From Microbispora sp. H11081 (lineage in GTDB: Bacteria; Actinomycetota; Actinomycetes; Streptosporangiales; Streptosporangiaceae), in assembly GCF_012999535.1 (NCBI RefSeq), contig NZ_JABBWV010000005.1, positions 62,001 through 126,000 of the forward strand: a stretch of 64,000 nucleotides of DNA. The letters run 5' to 3'. Below the pieces are notes generated by a model. It saw only the letters and a list, made by a program, of their open reading frames with translations. It was not told the DNA's origin and searched no databases. Below are positions 9,000-16,582 of the stretch, one piece after another. The position numbers and the translations under genes are program-made. Positions within the stretch are counted from its first letter, which is position 1. The number at the start of each line of letters is the position of its first letter.

Positions 9000-9602
9000 A
9001 TGGCCATCACCGAAGGGCGCAACCAGAGGAAGCACCGCCTCTACGACGCCGCTCCCGCCGCCACGGTCACGGTCCCCGCCCCCCGTGCGCACACCGAGAC
9101 GCTCCCCGCCGCAGGCACCGGCCCCGCCCGGTTCGCCTGGGCCGCCGCCCGCATCGCCCTCGGCTGGGTGTTCCTGTGGGCCTTCCTGGACAAGATGTTC
9201 GGCTTCGGCTTCGCCACCCCCGCCGCCAAGGCCTGGATCAACGGCGGCAGCCCCACCACCGGCTTCCTCAAGGGCACCGCCGACAACACCCTCGGCGGCC
9301 TGTTCAACGCCCTCGCCGGACAGCCCTGGGTCGACTGGCTGTTCATGACCGGCCTGGCCGGCATCGGCACCGCACTCATCCTCGGCATCGGAATGCGCAT
9401 CGCCGCCACCACCGGCACCCTGCTCCTGCTGATGATGTGGGCCGCCGCACTGCCCCTCACCACCAACCCCTTCATGGACGACCACATCGTCTACGCCATC
9501 GTCCTCATCGGCCTCGCCCTCGCCAACGCCGGCGCCACCCTCGGACTCGGCAAGGCATGGGCCGCCACCCCGCTGGTCCGCCGCCTCCCGATCCTGAAGT
9601 AG
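9000..9602 (+). CDS. DoxX/DoxD-like membrane protein
   Basis: 200 residues, ATG preceded by AAAGGGG. A ~45-residue Ala/Pro-rich N-terminal tail is followed by four or five membrane helices: RIALGWVFLWAFLDKMFG, WLFMTGLAGIGTALILGIG, TGTLLLLMMWAAALPL and DHIVYAIVLIGLALANAG. The first helix with W.F..DK and the FMDDHIVYAIVL segment fit the DoxX superfamily, whose members include the small subunit of thiosulfate:quinone oxidoreductase. No redox partner is adjacent, so the reaction is unknown. It lies alone, 153 bases after the preceding gene. Confidence 0.75.
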   Translation: MAITEGRNQRKHRLYDAAPAATVTVPAPRAHTETLPAAGTGPARFAWAAARIALGWVFLWAFLDKMFGFGFATPAAKAWINGGSPTTGFLKGTADNTLGGLFNALAGQPWVDWLFMTGLAGIGTALILGIGMRIAATTGTLLLLMMWAAALPLTTNPFMDDHIVYAIVLIGLALANAGATLGLGKAWAATPLVRRLPILK

Positions 9603-9615
9603 ACCCCGGCAAGCT

Positions 9616-9653
9616 CCGGTGCCCACCCCCAGCCCCCTGGGGGTGGGCACCGG
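9616..9653. terminator. Bidirectional terminator
   Basis: A long GC-rich hairpin: CCGGTGCCCACCCCCAG pairs with its complement across a short loop. It lies 14 bases after the DoxX-like gene and faces the convergent VOC gene, so it likely serves both. Confidence 0.8.
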
Positions 9654-9769
9654 CATGTCCGGCTGTGCATCGGATCGAATTCCCGGGGTACGCGTGAGCG
9701 GGAGAGTGCGCTACGGGGTCCACGCGGGGCGCGGCGGGCAACCACCGTCACGTCCCGCGTGGCCCCCGT

Positions 9770-10135
9770 TCACCTGTCGTGGACGGTGACCACGTACCCG
9801 TCCGGGTCGCTGAAGGAGAACGTCCGGCCGAACGGCCCGTCGACCGGCGCGGACACGATCGGCACCCCGGCCGCGGTGAGCTCGTCGTGGAGCCGCTGGG
9901 CGTCGTCGGCTTTGAACCACAGCGCCACTCCGAGGCCAGGACGCGGGGCCGCCTCCAGGTCGACGCCGGGCAGCGGCTCGCGCACCGCGAACGGAATGGG
10001 CGTGGTGGCGAACACCACGGCGTGCGGCGGTCCGGCGGAGTCACGCCGCAGCCCGAGGCGCTTCTCGTAGAACGCGGCCGCGGCTTCCAGATCGCGCACC
10101 TGCAACGCCACGAAGTCCACTCCGGTGACGGTCAT
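9770..10135 (-). CDS. VOC (glyoxalase/bleomycin-resistance) family protein
   Basis: 121 residues, one vicinal-oxygen-chelate unit; ATG 10135 has a perfect GGAGGAAT upstream. The N-terminal half has the usual FVALQVRDLEAAAAFYEKRLGL start, and the C-terminal half ends GRTFSFSDPDGYVVTVHDR. In metal-dependent members the His near the start and the Glu at the end bind metal. Here the His position is Val/Ala and the final acidic residue is Asp, so metal binding is doubtful. The gene is divergent from a MarR regulator with two shared operators, which suggests induction by a small toxic or aromatic compound. Confidence 0.9.
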   Translation of the reverse strand: MTVTGVDFVALQVRDLEAAAAFYEKRLGLRRDSAGPPHAVVFATTPIPFAVREPLPGVDLEAAPRPGLGVALWFKADDAQRLHDELTAAGVPIVSAPVDGPFGRTFSFSDPDGYVVTVHDR

Positions 10136-10141
10136 GATTCC

Positions 10142-10167
10142 TCCTATGTCAGAGCTTTGACATAGGA
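10142..10167. promoter_or_regulatory. MarR operator 1
   Basis: TCCTATGTCA-N6-TGACATAGGA, a perfect 10-bp-arm palindrome between the divergent VOC and MarR genes. It overlaps the VOC ribosome site, so binding would block that transcript or its initiation. It shares the core ATGTCA-N6-TGACAT with operator 2. Confidence 0.8.
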
Positions 10168-10173
10168 GACCAT

Positions 10174-10191
10174 ATGTCAGAATGCTGACAT
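10174..10191. promoter_or_regulatory. MarR operator 2 overlapping the marR start codon
   Basis: ATGTCA-N6-TGACAT with the same spacing as operator 1, 32 bases away. The last two bases belong to the regulator's own ATG, so transcription of marR must begin inside or next to the operator with a very short or absent leader. Confidence 0.75.
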
Positions 10192-10636
10192 GAGGCAAGA
10201 AGGCGACGGCACGGACCTCGGCCGCCTGGTGGGCTACCAGCTGAAGAGGGTTCAGGCGACGCTGCGCTCGGCCATGGACGCCACGCTGCGCCGCCACGAC
10301 CTGACCACTCCGCAGTACGCATGCCTGGAGCTGCTCGACCAGCGGCCGGGGCTGTCCAACGCCGAGCTGGCCAGGGGCGCCTTCGTCACCCGGCAGTCGA
10401 TGAACGTGCTGCTCCGCAACCTGGAGGACGCCGGGCTGGTCGAACGGCCGGCGTCCGCGCCGCAGGGCAGAGCCCTGCCCGCCACGCTCACGGCGGAAGG
10501 CAGAGCCCGGCTCGTCGCCGCGCGCGGCGACGTGCTCGAGATCGAACGGCGGTTGACCGCCCACCTCGACGCGGAGCAGGCCGAGCTCCTGCTGGGCCAT
10601 CTGGAGCGGATGACTCGCGCCCTGGACGGCCGGTGA
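10190..10636 (+). CDS. MarR family transcriptional regulator
   Basis: 148 residues with the winged-helix core: LTTPQYACLELLDQRPGLSN, then ELARGAFVTRQSMNVLLRNLEDAGLVERPAS (recognition helix) and the wing PQGRALPATLTAEGR. Long N- and C-terminal helices for dimerisation match the family length. No ribosome site is seen upstream; the ATG lies within an operator, so leaderless translation is likely. Twin operators imply autorepression and control of the divergent VOC gene. Confidence 0.92.
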   Translation: MRQEGDGTDLGRLVGYQLKRVQATLRSAMDATLRRHDLTTPQYACLELLDQRPGLSNAELARGAFVTRQSMNVLLRNLEDAGLVERPASAPQGRALPATLTAEGRARLVAARGDVLEIERRLTAHLDAEQAELLLGHLERMTRALDGR

Positions 10637-10660
10637 CCGCCCACGTGGCACGCCGGAAGC

Positions 10661-10750
10661 GCCCGCACGCAGGGGTGCTTCCGCCTCTACGGCGAGGAGG
10701 ACATGCGGCGCCTGGCGCTGATCAAGCGGATGAAGACCGGCTGGCCCGCG
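10661..10750 (+). pseudogene. Remnant of a MerR-type regulator
   Basis: One frame reads GCFRLYGEEDMRRLALIKRMK, which matches the end of a MerR DNA-binding wing (typically GYRLYTEEDLRRLRLIRRMK). Neither the preceding helix-turn-helix nor the following dimerisation helix is present: the fragment begins after the MarR stop and degenerates after about 30 codons. I read it as a decayed gene piece rather than a small protein. Confidence 0.5.
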
Positions 10751-11044
10751 GCGACGATGGCGCCGGCCCGCTCGCCCGGTTGTGGCTGTTCTAGATGGCG
10801 GGTGGCCGAACGCGCCGACAGGATGCGCGAGCCCCCGCTGGTCGGCGTCGACGGGGTCGCCGGTCGCCTCGCCTCAATGCGATACGCCGCGCGACTCGAC
10901 ACGCCGCATCAATGGATAAATAGGGCGCATCGTTAGAAATACTCAGCGGGCCGGACAGCTGCACGTCGTTCGGCAAATTGCTGAGCCATCCAGATTCATG
11001 GCTGAAGGGCTATGGTGTGTCTCAGTTTGGAGAGGGGACACAGC
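10751..11044. other. No gene seen
   Basis: Apart from the MerR remnant just upstream, I see no supported gene here. The stretch 10880-11010 is richer in A/T than its surroundings and probably contains the promoter of the accessory block beginning at 11045. Confidence 0.5.
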
Positions 11045-12353
11045 GTGACCACTGGTGATGAGGCACCCCTGCCAGTATGGACACTCGCTACAGAGGCCTT
11101 GAGCGTGCCGAACGTGCTGGGTGATGAGGGCATGACACCGGCCCGGCTCGCCGAACTGCGAACAGCCCTGGCAACACTTGCGGATTCCCCCGATCGCCAC
11201 GCTGGAAGCGCATCCGATTTCGACCAGGCGCGATCGGAACGGTGGGATTCCGCTCCATGCGGCCAGTCCTCTCGCGCAGCAGTTGTCGCACCTCGTGGCC
11301 CAGACAGCGAAGTCAGCGCCTCCGACAATGAAGGTCGCCGCCACCGGTGACGTGCTCTACCGAATGGTCGTACCGGCAAGGGTCGCCGCACAGATCGGTC
11401 AGGGACTCGTCCGGCCCATGAAGGCATCTGCCGGAGGTGTTCACAGCGCTCTGATCAACTCCGCCGGCCGCATCACAAACCACGCAAGTTTTGTGCCCGT
11501 TGCCGGTCCCGCTGTCGCAGGTGCCGCGACCGGCTCGGCCGGCACAGCCGGCGTCGCTGCCGCTGCCGGCGGAGCGTTGACCGTGGCGGCGCCCCTTGTG
11601 CTGATGGCCGTCGCGGTCGGCGTCAGCGCCTACGCTGATCAGCAGCGCCAGAAAGCGATCGAGCGGATCACCGACCTCCTGGAGCAGTTACACGAAGACA
11701 ACCTCGAGGACGAACGCAGCGAATTGGACGGTTGCCGTGACGCGATCGACAAGGCGACGTCGATCCTCCTCGACCAGGGCAGGATCGGCCTGTCGTTAGG
11801 GCTGGACACCTCGTCGTACGCGATCAGCACGGCGATCCAACGAGCCAAGCGCCGGCTCATGAAATGGCAAGACGCGCTGACCAAGCTGCCCGACGGCCCT
11901 GTCGATCTTGATGTGTTGACGAAAACGTTCCCCGGCGTCAACGAGGAAGGCGGAGCATTCCGCGCGCACCTGGAGCTGGCACGGCTCGCCATCGCTCTCA
12001 AGCGCCGGGTGCTCGTGCTTCAGGCGGTCGAACACGCTCAACTGTCCGGCACGGACAATCCGTTCAAGAGCTTTGTCGCATCGCTGCACGACGACGAGCG
12101 TCGCGTCGACGAGCTGGAATCAGGCATCAACTCCGTCCTTCTTCGACTGTCGACCCTTGAATTGAAGCGTGATGGCGGTTTCCTGAACATCATGTTCACG
12201 CAGCGCGAGGTGGACGACCTACTCCAAGCCGTATATCGCCTTCGCGCCTTGGGCGATGACCTCAACGTGGGAACCCACCAGGCTGACGTTGCCATCGAGA
12301 TCGAACGAAGCCGCGACGGATCGCTCGTGGTGTTCCCTGCGATCGCCGCCTGA
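11045..12353 (+). CDS. Unknown protein with hydrophobic hairpin and coiled coil; apparent frameshift
   Basis: The 5' end reads from GTG 11045 (GAGAGGGG upstream) through about 47 codons. The rest lies one frame further on, from near 11190 to the stop at 12353. The switch coincides with a run of five C at 11187-11191, so an extra base would explain it. Joined, the product is about 435 residues. Features: a Gly/Ala-rich hydrophobic stretch (PVAGPAVAGAATGS..., then APLVLMAVAVGVSAYA) able to form a membrane hairpin; a helical, charged region (QRQKAIERITDLLEQLHEDN) that looks like a coiled coil; and a helical C-terminal half without recognised motifs. A TTG at 11178 could start a shorter intact protein. 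Function is not recognised; the layout resembles membrane-acting effectors, which is inference. Confidence 0.55.
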
Positions 12354-12536
12354 CCGGACGCCGCGCCACCGGCCGTCGGACGGTCCGTGCCATCGGGCTG
12401 CGCCGAGACTCCCACATCACCTATGGGTCCGACAACCGGTTCTCTTCGGTGGACGACATGGCGCCTCCCGCCTTGCATAAAGTCCTTTTTGTCCATTCTC
12501 CGCAACCTGGCACTGATGAAGTCCACTGTTCGCTAA

Positions 12537-13916
12537 ATGCTTGCGGTTTCACTCCTGGCAGAGCGGGAAGCGATATGGGCACCTGGACTCGTGAACATGG
12601 GGAGGCTGGCGATTCCCGACATCCGGCTGATCACAATGACTGCGTTGGGACCGTTTTCGTGGCGCTGGCCAGACGCGTTTGAATCGTTCGAGCGGGGCTG
12701 GGCAGCCGTGGTCACCATGGACGGCCAGGAGTTCCATATCCGGCATGGAATCGGCCGCAGAAATGTCTATGGCCGCTCGCGCGTGCATTCGGTGACGTGG
12801 GTCGAAGGGAACCCGACGGTCGAGGGCGTCGAGTCTGATGACTTCGATCGCTCCGCCAGCCTGCTGAGCCTGATCAAGACGACCAAACGCCATCTGAGGC
12901 CAGGTGACACGATTCCACCCGACTATGCCTCCTTTCCGGTCGTGGTCATGGCTGAGGAGGTCCGCGGCCCATACAGCCCGCGCAGTTTGGCGGTGAAGCT
13001 GAGGCAAGAAGACATCGACGGATGGGCACGCCACGCATTGTTACGTGCGGTGGCTTGGGACCGTCTGCCTAAAGGCCGCCGTAATCGGTTGTCCCTTCCG
13101 CCCGTCACCGGCACCGGACCGGCCCCTGCTTCCGTGCGACCCCACGATGACACTGAAGTGCGCGCCGCCGTGGTCGCCGCGCTCTTGAAGTACGCAGGAC
13201 AGCACCGTGCCACTCCGCAGACGCCGGCGGTGGACTTCACACCCGACAAGGAGGCGAACGAGTTCATCCGCACGAATAGCTTCGCGTTCCTGGTCGGGGT
13301 TCTGTTCGATCAGGGTGTGTCGGCAGAGCGAGCATGGCAGGCGCCCTGGCATCTGCGCCAGCGCCTCGGTCACCTCGATCCCGAACGGATCGCAGCCGAC
13401 GAGTCCGCCGTTCTGGCGGCCATCAACTCTCCTCCGAAGCTGCACAGATACACCGAGACGATGCCCCGCTGGTTGGTACTCGCCGCCCGTCGGGTGCTGA
13501 CCGACTACGACGGCGACGCCGGGGCGATCTGGTCCGATCAGCCCAGTGCGGACGAGTTACAGGCTCGTTTGGATGCGTTCGTAGGTATCGGCCAGAAGAA
13601 GGCCGCGATGGCTGTGGAGATTCTGGAGCGCGATCTCGGTGTTCAGATCAAGAATCTGGAACGAAGCGACGTCGCCTATGACGTACATCTGCGCCGCGTC
13701 TTCCTCCGTACCCGCCTTGCCGACAGGGACGACCGCGACCACATGATCGCGGTGGCCCGCGAACTGCACCCGACGCGCCCAGGTGAACTTGACTTACCCA
13801 GCTGGCTCATCGGGCGGGGCTGGTGCCGCCCCGGCGTTCCCAACTGCGTCTCGTGCCCGCTTACGCATGCGTGCCCCAAAGACATCGAGCGAGCAGCGCA
13901 GGTCGCCAGTGCTTAG
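12537..13916 (+). CDS. HhH-GPD base-excision glycosylase-like protein with FeS cluster and extra N-terminal domain
   Basis: 459 residues from ATG 12537; GTG 12591 or ATG 12597 are alternative starts and no clear ribosome site decides. About 200 N-terminal residues are unfamiliar. The C-terminal ~245 residues hold an endonuclease III-like fold: FAFLVGVLFDQGVSAERAW, a helix-hairpin-helix LQARLDAFVGIGQKKAAMAVE, the catalytic-region sequence DVAYDVHLRRVFLR, and the cluster signature C-x6-C-x2-C-x5-C (WCRPGVPNCVSCPLTHAC), exactly the EndoIII spacing. Nth normally has Lys in the hairpin (as in VGIGQKKA here) and Asp later; the VAYDVH Asp fits. Housekeeping Nth lacks the N-terminal domain, so this is probably a specialised DNA-processing enzyme. 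Coupled to a DUF6884-like gene. Confidence 0.8.
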   Translation: MLAVSLLAEREAIWAPGLVNMGRLAIPDIRLITMTALGPFSWRWPDAFESFERGWAAVVTMDGQEFHIRHGIGRRNVYGRSRVHSVTWVEGNPTVEGVESDDFDRSASLLSLIKTTKRHLRPGDTIPPDYASFPVVVMAEEVRGPYSPRSLAVKLRQEDIDGWARHALLRAVAWDRLPKGRRNRLSLPPVTGTGPAPASVRPHDDTEVRAAVVAALLKYAGQHRATPQTPAVDFTPDKEANEFIRTNSFAFLVGVLFDQGVSAERAWQAPWHLRQRLGHLDPERIAADESAVLAAINSPPKLHRYTETMPRWLVLAARRVLTDYDGDAGAIWSDQPSADELQARLDAFVGIGQKKAAMAVEILERDLGVQIKNLERSDVAYDVHLRRVFLRTRLADRDDRDHMIAVARELHPTRPGELDLPSWLIGRGWCRPGVPNCVSCPLTHACPKDIERAAQVASA

Positions 13917-14379
13917 CCCTCGCGTCCTGGTCATCGTCCCCTGCGGCAAAGCCAAGATCTGGGACAAGAACCCGCACGCGGGGCCGACGGCAGCCCGGGA
14001 CGCTTACATCGGTGCACCATTCATAGTGAACCGCCGATACGCCGAGCGATTCGGCGACAGGTGGGTGATTCTCAGCGCCAAGTATGGCTTTCTGAATCCC
14101 GACGATCCGGTAGAAGGTCCATACAACGTCACTTTCAAACGTCGCGTGTCGATGCCCATCGCGAAGGCCTCGACCCGGCGGCAGGTTCGAGATCAAGGGC
14201 TCGACAGGTTCGACCAGGTCATCGGCCTTGGTGGAGTGGAGTATCGTGCCGTAGTCGAGCATGCGTTCACCGGTGCCAACGTGGCACTGCACTTTCCATT
14301 CGCGGGCATGCAACTCGGCCTGGCGCTGGCGGCAACGAAGCGAGCTGTCATCACGGGGCAAGCACTATCGGATCAGTGA
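13909..14379 (+). CDS. DUF6884-like protein
   Basis: 156 residues from GTG 13909, overlapping the previous gene by eight bases, so the two are translationally coupled. The sequence has VLVIVPCGKAKIWD at the start, then ARDAYIGAPFIVNRRYAERF and WVILSAKYGFLNPDDPVEGPY, a pattern I associate with DUF6884 and related YaaA-like proteins found in phages, mobile islands and nucleic-acid-modification loci. The catalytic role is not known. Coupling to an HhH-GPD glycosylase suggests a shared function on DNA bases or nucleotides. Confidence 0.7.
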   Translation: MLSPRVLVIVPCGKAKIWDKNPHAGPTAARDAYIGAPFIVNRRYAERFGDRWVILSAKYGFLNPDDPVEGPYNVTFKRRVSMPIAKASTRRQVRDQGLDRFDQVIGLGGVEYRAVVEHAFTGANVALHFPFAGMQLGLALAATKRAVITGQALSDQ

Positions 14380-14843
14380 CTCGGCGCCGGTCTCGCCGTA
14401 CAGCCGGCGATCGCCTCGCTGGGATGCACTGGTCGACGAGCGGACGCGGTCGGCCATGACCTCGCGCAGCCGGTCCGGGTAGTCGGTGATGATGCCGTCC
14501 ACGCCGGCGTCGATCATCGCGTTCATCGTCGACTTCTCCTCGACGGTACACGGGATGACCTTGAGGCCCAGCTCGTGCGCCTCGCCGACCAGCGCCTTGG
14601 TCACGTAGGGCTGTAGTCGGCGTCGCCCACCTCGCCGCCCTCGCGGGTGCCCGGCAGCGGCGAGAACGCCGACGCGCCGAACGACTTGATCGCCTTCAGC
14701 GGGTCGCCGCCGAAGTCCGCGAGGTCGATGCCGCCGAGCCAGATCTCGAGCCCGGGCACGCCGTCGTAGACGGGGTTGGTCAGTGCGACCAGGGGCAACG
14801 GTGACGAACGGCCGGACTCGGTGCAGGGCACTGACGGCGTCAC
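14365..14843 (-). pseudogene. Broken glycerophosphodiester phosphodiesterase fragment
   Basis: The C-terminal portion reads KALVGEAHELGLKVIPCTV, then MIDAGVDGIITDYPDRLREV, which is the end of a GDPD TIM barrel (the DGIITDYP motif is diagnostic). Upstream, in another frame, PVYDGVPGLEIWLGGIDLAD and FGASAFSPLPGTREGGEVGD belong to the same protein. The two halves are separated by a frame change near 14605-14625, and the N-terminal half with the catalytic His/Glu is missing. The remnant abuts the ABC exporter of the lanthipeptide cluster and the accessory block, marking a junction of rearranged DNA. Confidence 0.7.
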
Positions 14844-16582
14844 GCGAGGTCGCCTGCCGGCACATCCCAGTTGCCCACCAGATCGGCGTACAGCGGGGCG
14901 GCGGCGACCAGCTCCTCGTGCGTCCCCAGCACGGCCGACGTGCCGTCGAGGAGCAGGATCCTGCGGGCGCGGCGGGCGGAGCTGATGCGGTGCGCGATCA
15001 CGATGAGGGTGCGGCCCGTGGCGGCGAAGGCGTGCTCCGCCCTGGCCTCCGCGACCGGATCGAGGTGGCAGGTGGCCTCGTCGAGCACGACCACCCGGGC
15101 TGTCGAGACGTAGACCCGTGCGAGGGCGATGAGCTGGCGCTCCCCGGCGGACAGCGCTGGCCCGTCGACGCCCAGCGGGGCGTCGTACCCGCCCAGCCGG
15201 TCCACCAGCGCGCGCATGCCGAGCTCGGCCACCGCCCGGTCGAGCTCGGCCGTGGTCACTTCCGGACGCAGGTAGCCGAGGTTTTCTCGCAGGCTTCCGG
15301 TGAAGACGTACGCCTCCTGCGGGATCAGCGCCATCATGCTCCGCAGGCGGGCCGGGTCTACGTCCGGGAGCGGGACGCCTCCGAGCCGCACGGTGCCGGC
15401 CTCTGGGACGGCCACGCCGGTGAGGAGCGAGGCCAGCGTGGACTTGCCGATCCCACTGGGTCCGACGATCGCCAGGTGCTCGCCCTGGGGGACGTGCAGC
15501 GTGAGGTCGTCGATGACCGGCGCGGCGTGCGGCCCGTACGCGAACGTCAGGCCGGTGACGCGGACCTCGCCGGACTCGGGCCTGGCGTGTCCCCGGCGCT
15601 CGGCCACCGGTGGGCCCTCGCTTGTCTCGGCGAGCCGGTGCAGGAGCACACCCAGTTGCCGGCCCCAGGACGCCACGGTCCCGGTCAGCGAGCGCAGCGC
15701 AGGGTCCAGGGTGCCGACCAGATAGGTGGCCGCGCCCACGAGCTCACCGGAGGTCATCCGGCCCGACCGGAGGAGCCATGGTGCCAGCAGAAGGACCAGG
15801 AGCACCGGCACCGTGCCGCCCAGCGCCATGATCGCGGTCCGGGCGGACGAGGCCCTGGCCATCGCGAGGGTCGCCCGCGCATCAGCTTCCGCGGCCCGCT
15901 CGACGGCCTCGCGGGCGGTCTCGACGGCTCCCGCCGCCACCACGTCACGAAGCCCCTCGAAGGTGCCGGTGGCCACCCGTGCCATCGTCTCCTCCGCGAG
16001 GACCATCTCGCGCTGGCGTACGGCCAGGGCCCGAGTCAACCACGCGAACAGCGCGAGGCTCAGCAGGACCAGTGGAGCGGTGATCGCGGCGACGAACGGG
16101 GCGAGGGCGACGAGCCCGGCCAGGGCCATGAACGACGACGCGACGGCGGGGCGCAGCATCCGCAGCAGTGCGGCGACCAGGTTCCGCACGGTCTCGGCCT
16201 GCCCGCTGAGCCTGGCCACCACGGCGCCGTCCTGTGGCGCGGTCCCCTCCACCGCGCGCCGCAGCGCCCCGTCGACCACCACACGGAATAGCGCGTCGCG
16301 TACCGGCTCCACGATCGCGGCCAGCCAGGGGAAGGTGTTGCGGGTCGCCAGTGCCTGGATCACCATCGCCAGCCCGAGGACCCCCAACCAGGCCAGCCCC
16401 AGCCAGGGCCGCCCGGCCAGGAACCCCTGGTCCAGCGCCGCGGCCACGGTCACCCCGGACAGCAGCGCCGGCAGGGACTCGACGGCCGACCAGACGGCCA
16501 GGAACATCAACGGCCGTCGCCGCCGGGCCAGCTCTCTGAGCAGCAACCGCCAGCCGTCGCGGCTCACCGTACGTCCGGTCAC
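14840..16582 (-). CDS. ABC exporter, fused membrane and ATPase domains (second half-transporter)
   Basis: 580 residues from GTG 16582, whose GTGA overlaps the stop of the preceding exporter gene. Residues ~20-320 hold six membrane helices. Residues ~345-575 form the ATPase: Walker A GPSGIGKST, signature LSAGERQ (a variant of LSGGQ), Walker B RVVVLDEATCHLD and the H-loop VIAHR. Paired half-transporters of this type usually act as heterodimers; with three lanthipeptide precursors upstream in the same transcript, the likely cargo is the processed or unprocessed lanthipeptide. No peptidase C39 domain is present, so leader removal must be done by another protein. Confidence 0.88.
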   Translation of the reverse strand: MTGRTVSRDGWRLLLRELARRRRPLMFLAVWSAVESLPALLSGVTVAAALDQGFLAGRPWLGLAWLGVLGLAMVIQALATRNTFPWLAAIVEPVRDALFRVVVDGALRRAVEGTAPQDGAVVARLSGQAETVRNLVAALLRMLRPAVASSFMALAGLVALAPFVAAITAPLVLLSLALFAWLTRALAVRQREMVLAEETMARVATGTFEGLRDVVAAGAVETAREAVERAAEADARATLAMARASSARTAIMALGGTVPVLLVLLLAPWLLRSGRMTSGELVGAATYLVGTLDPALRSLTGTVASWGRQLGVLLHRLAETSEGPPVAERRGHARPESGEVRVTGLTFAYGPHAAPVIDDLTLHVPQGEHLAIVGPSGIGKSTLASLLTGVAVPEAGTVRLGGVPLPDVDPARLRSMMALIPQEAYVFTGSLRENLGYLRPEVTTAELDRAVAELGMRALVDRLGGYDAPLGVDGPALSAGERQLIALARVYVSTARVVVLDEATCHLDPVAEARAEHAFAATGRTLIVIAHRISSARRARRILLLDGTSAVLGTHEELVAAAPLYADLVGNWDVPAGDLA

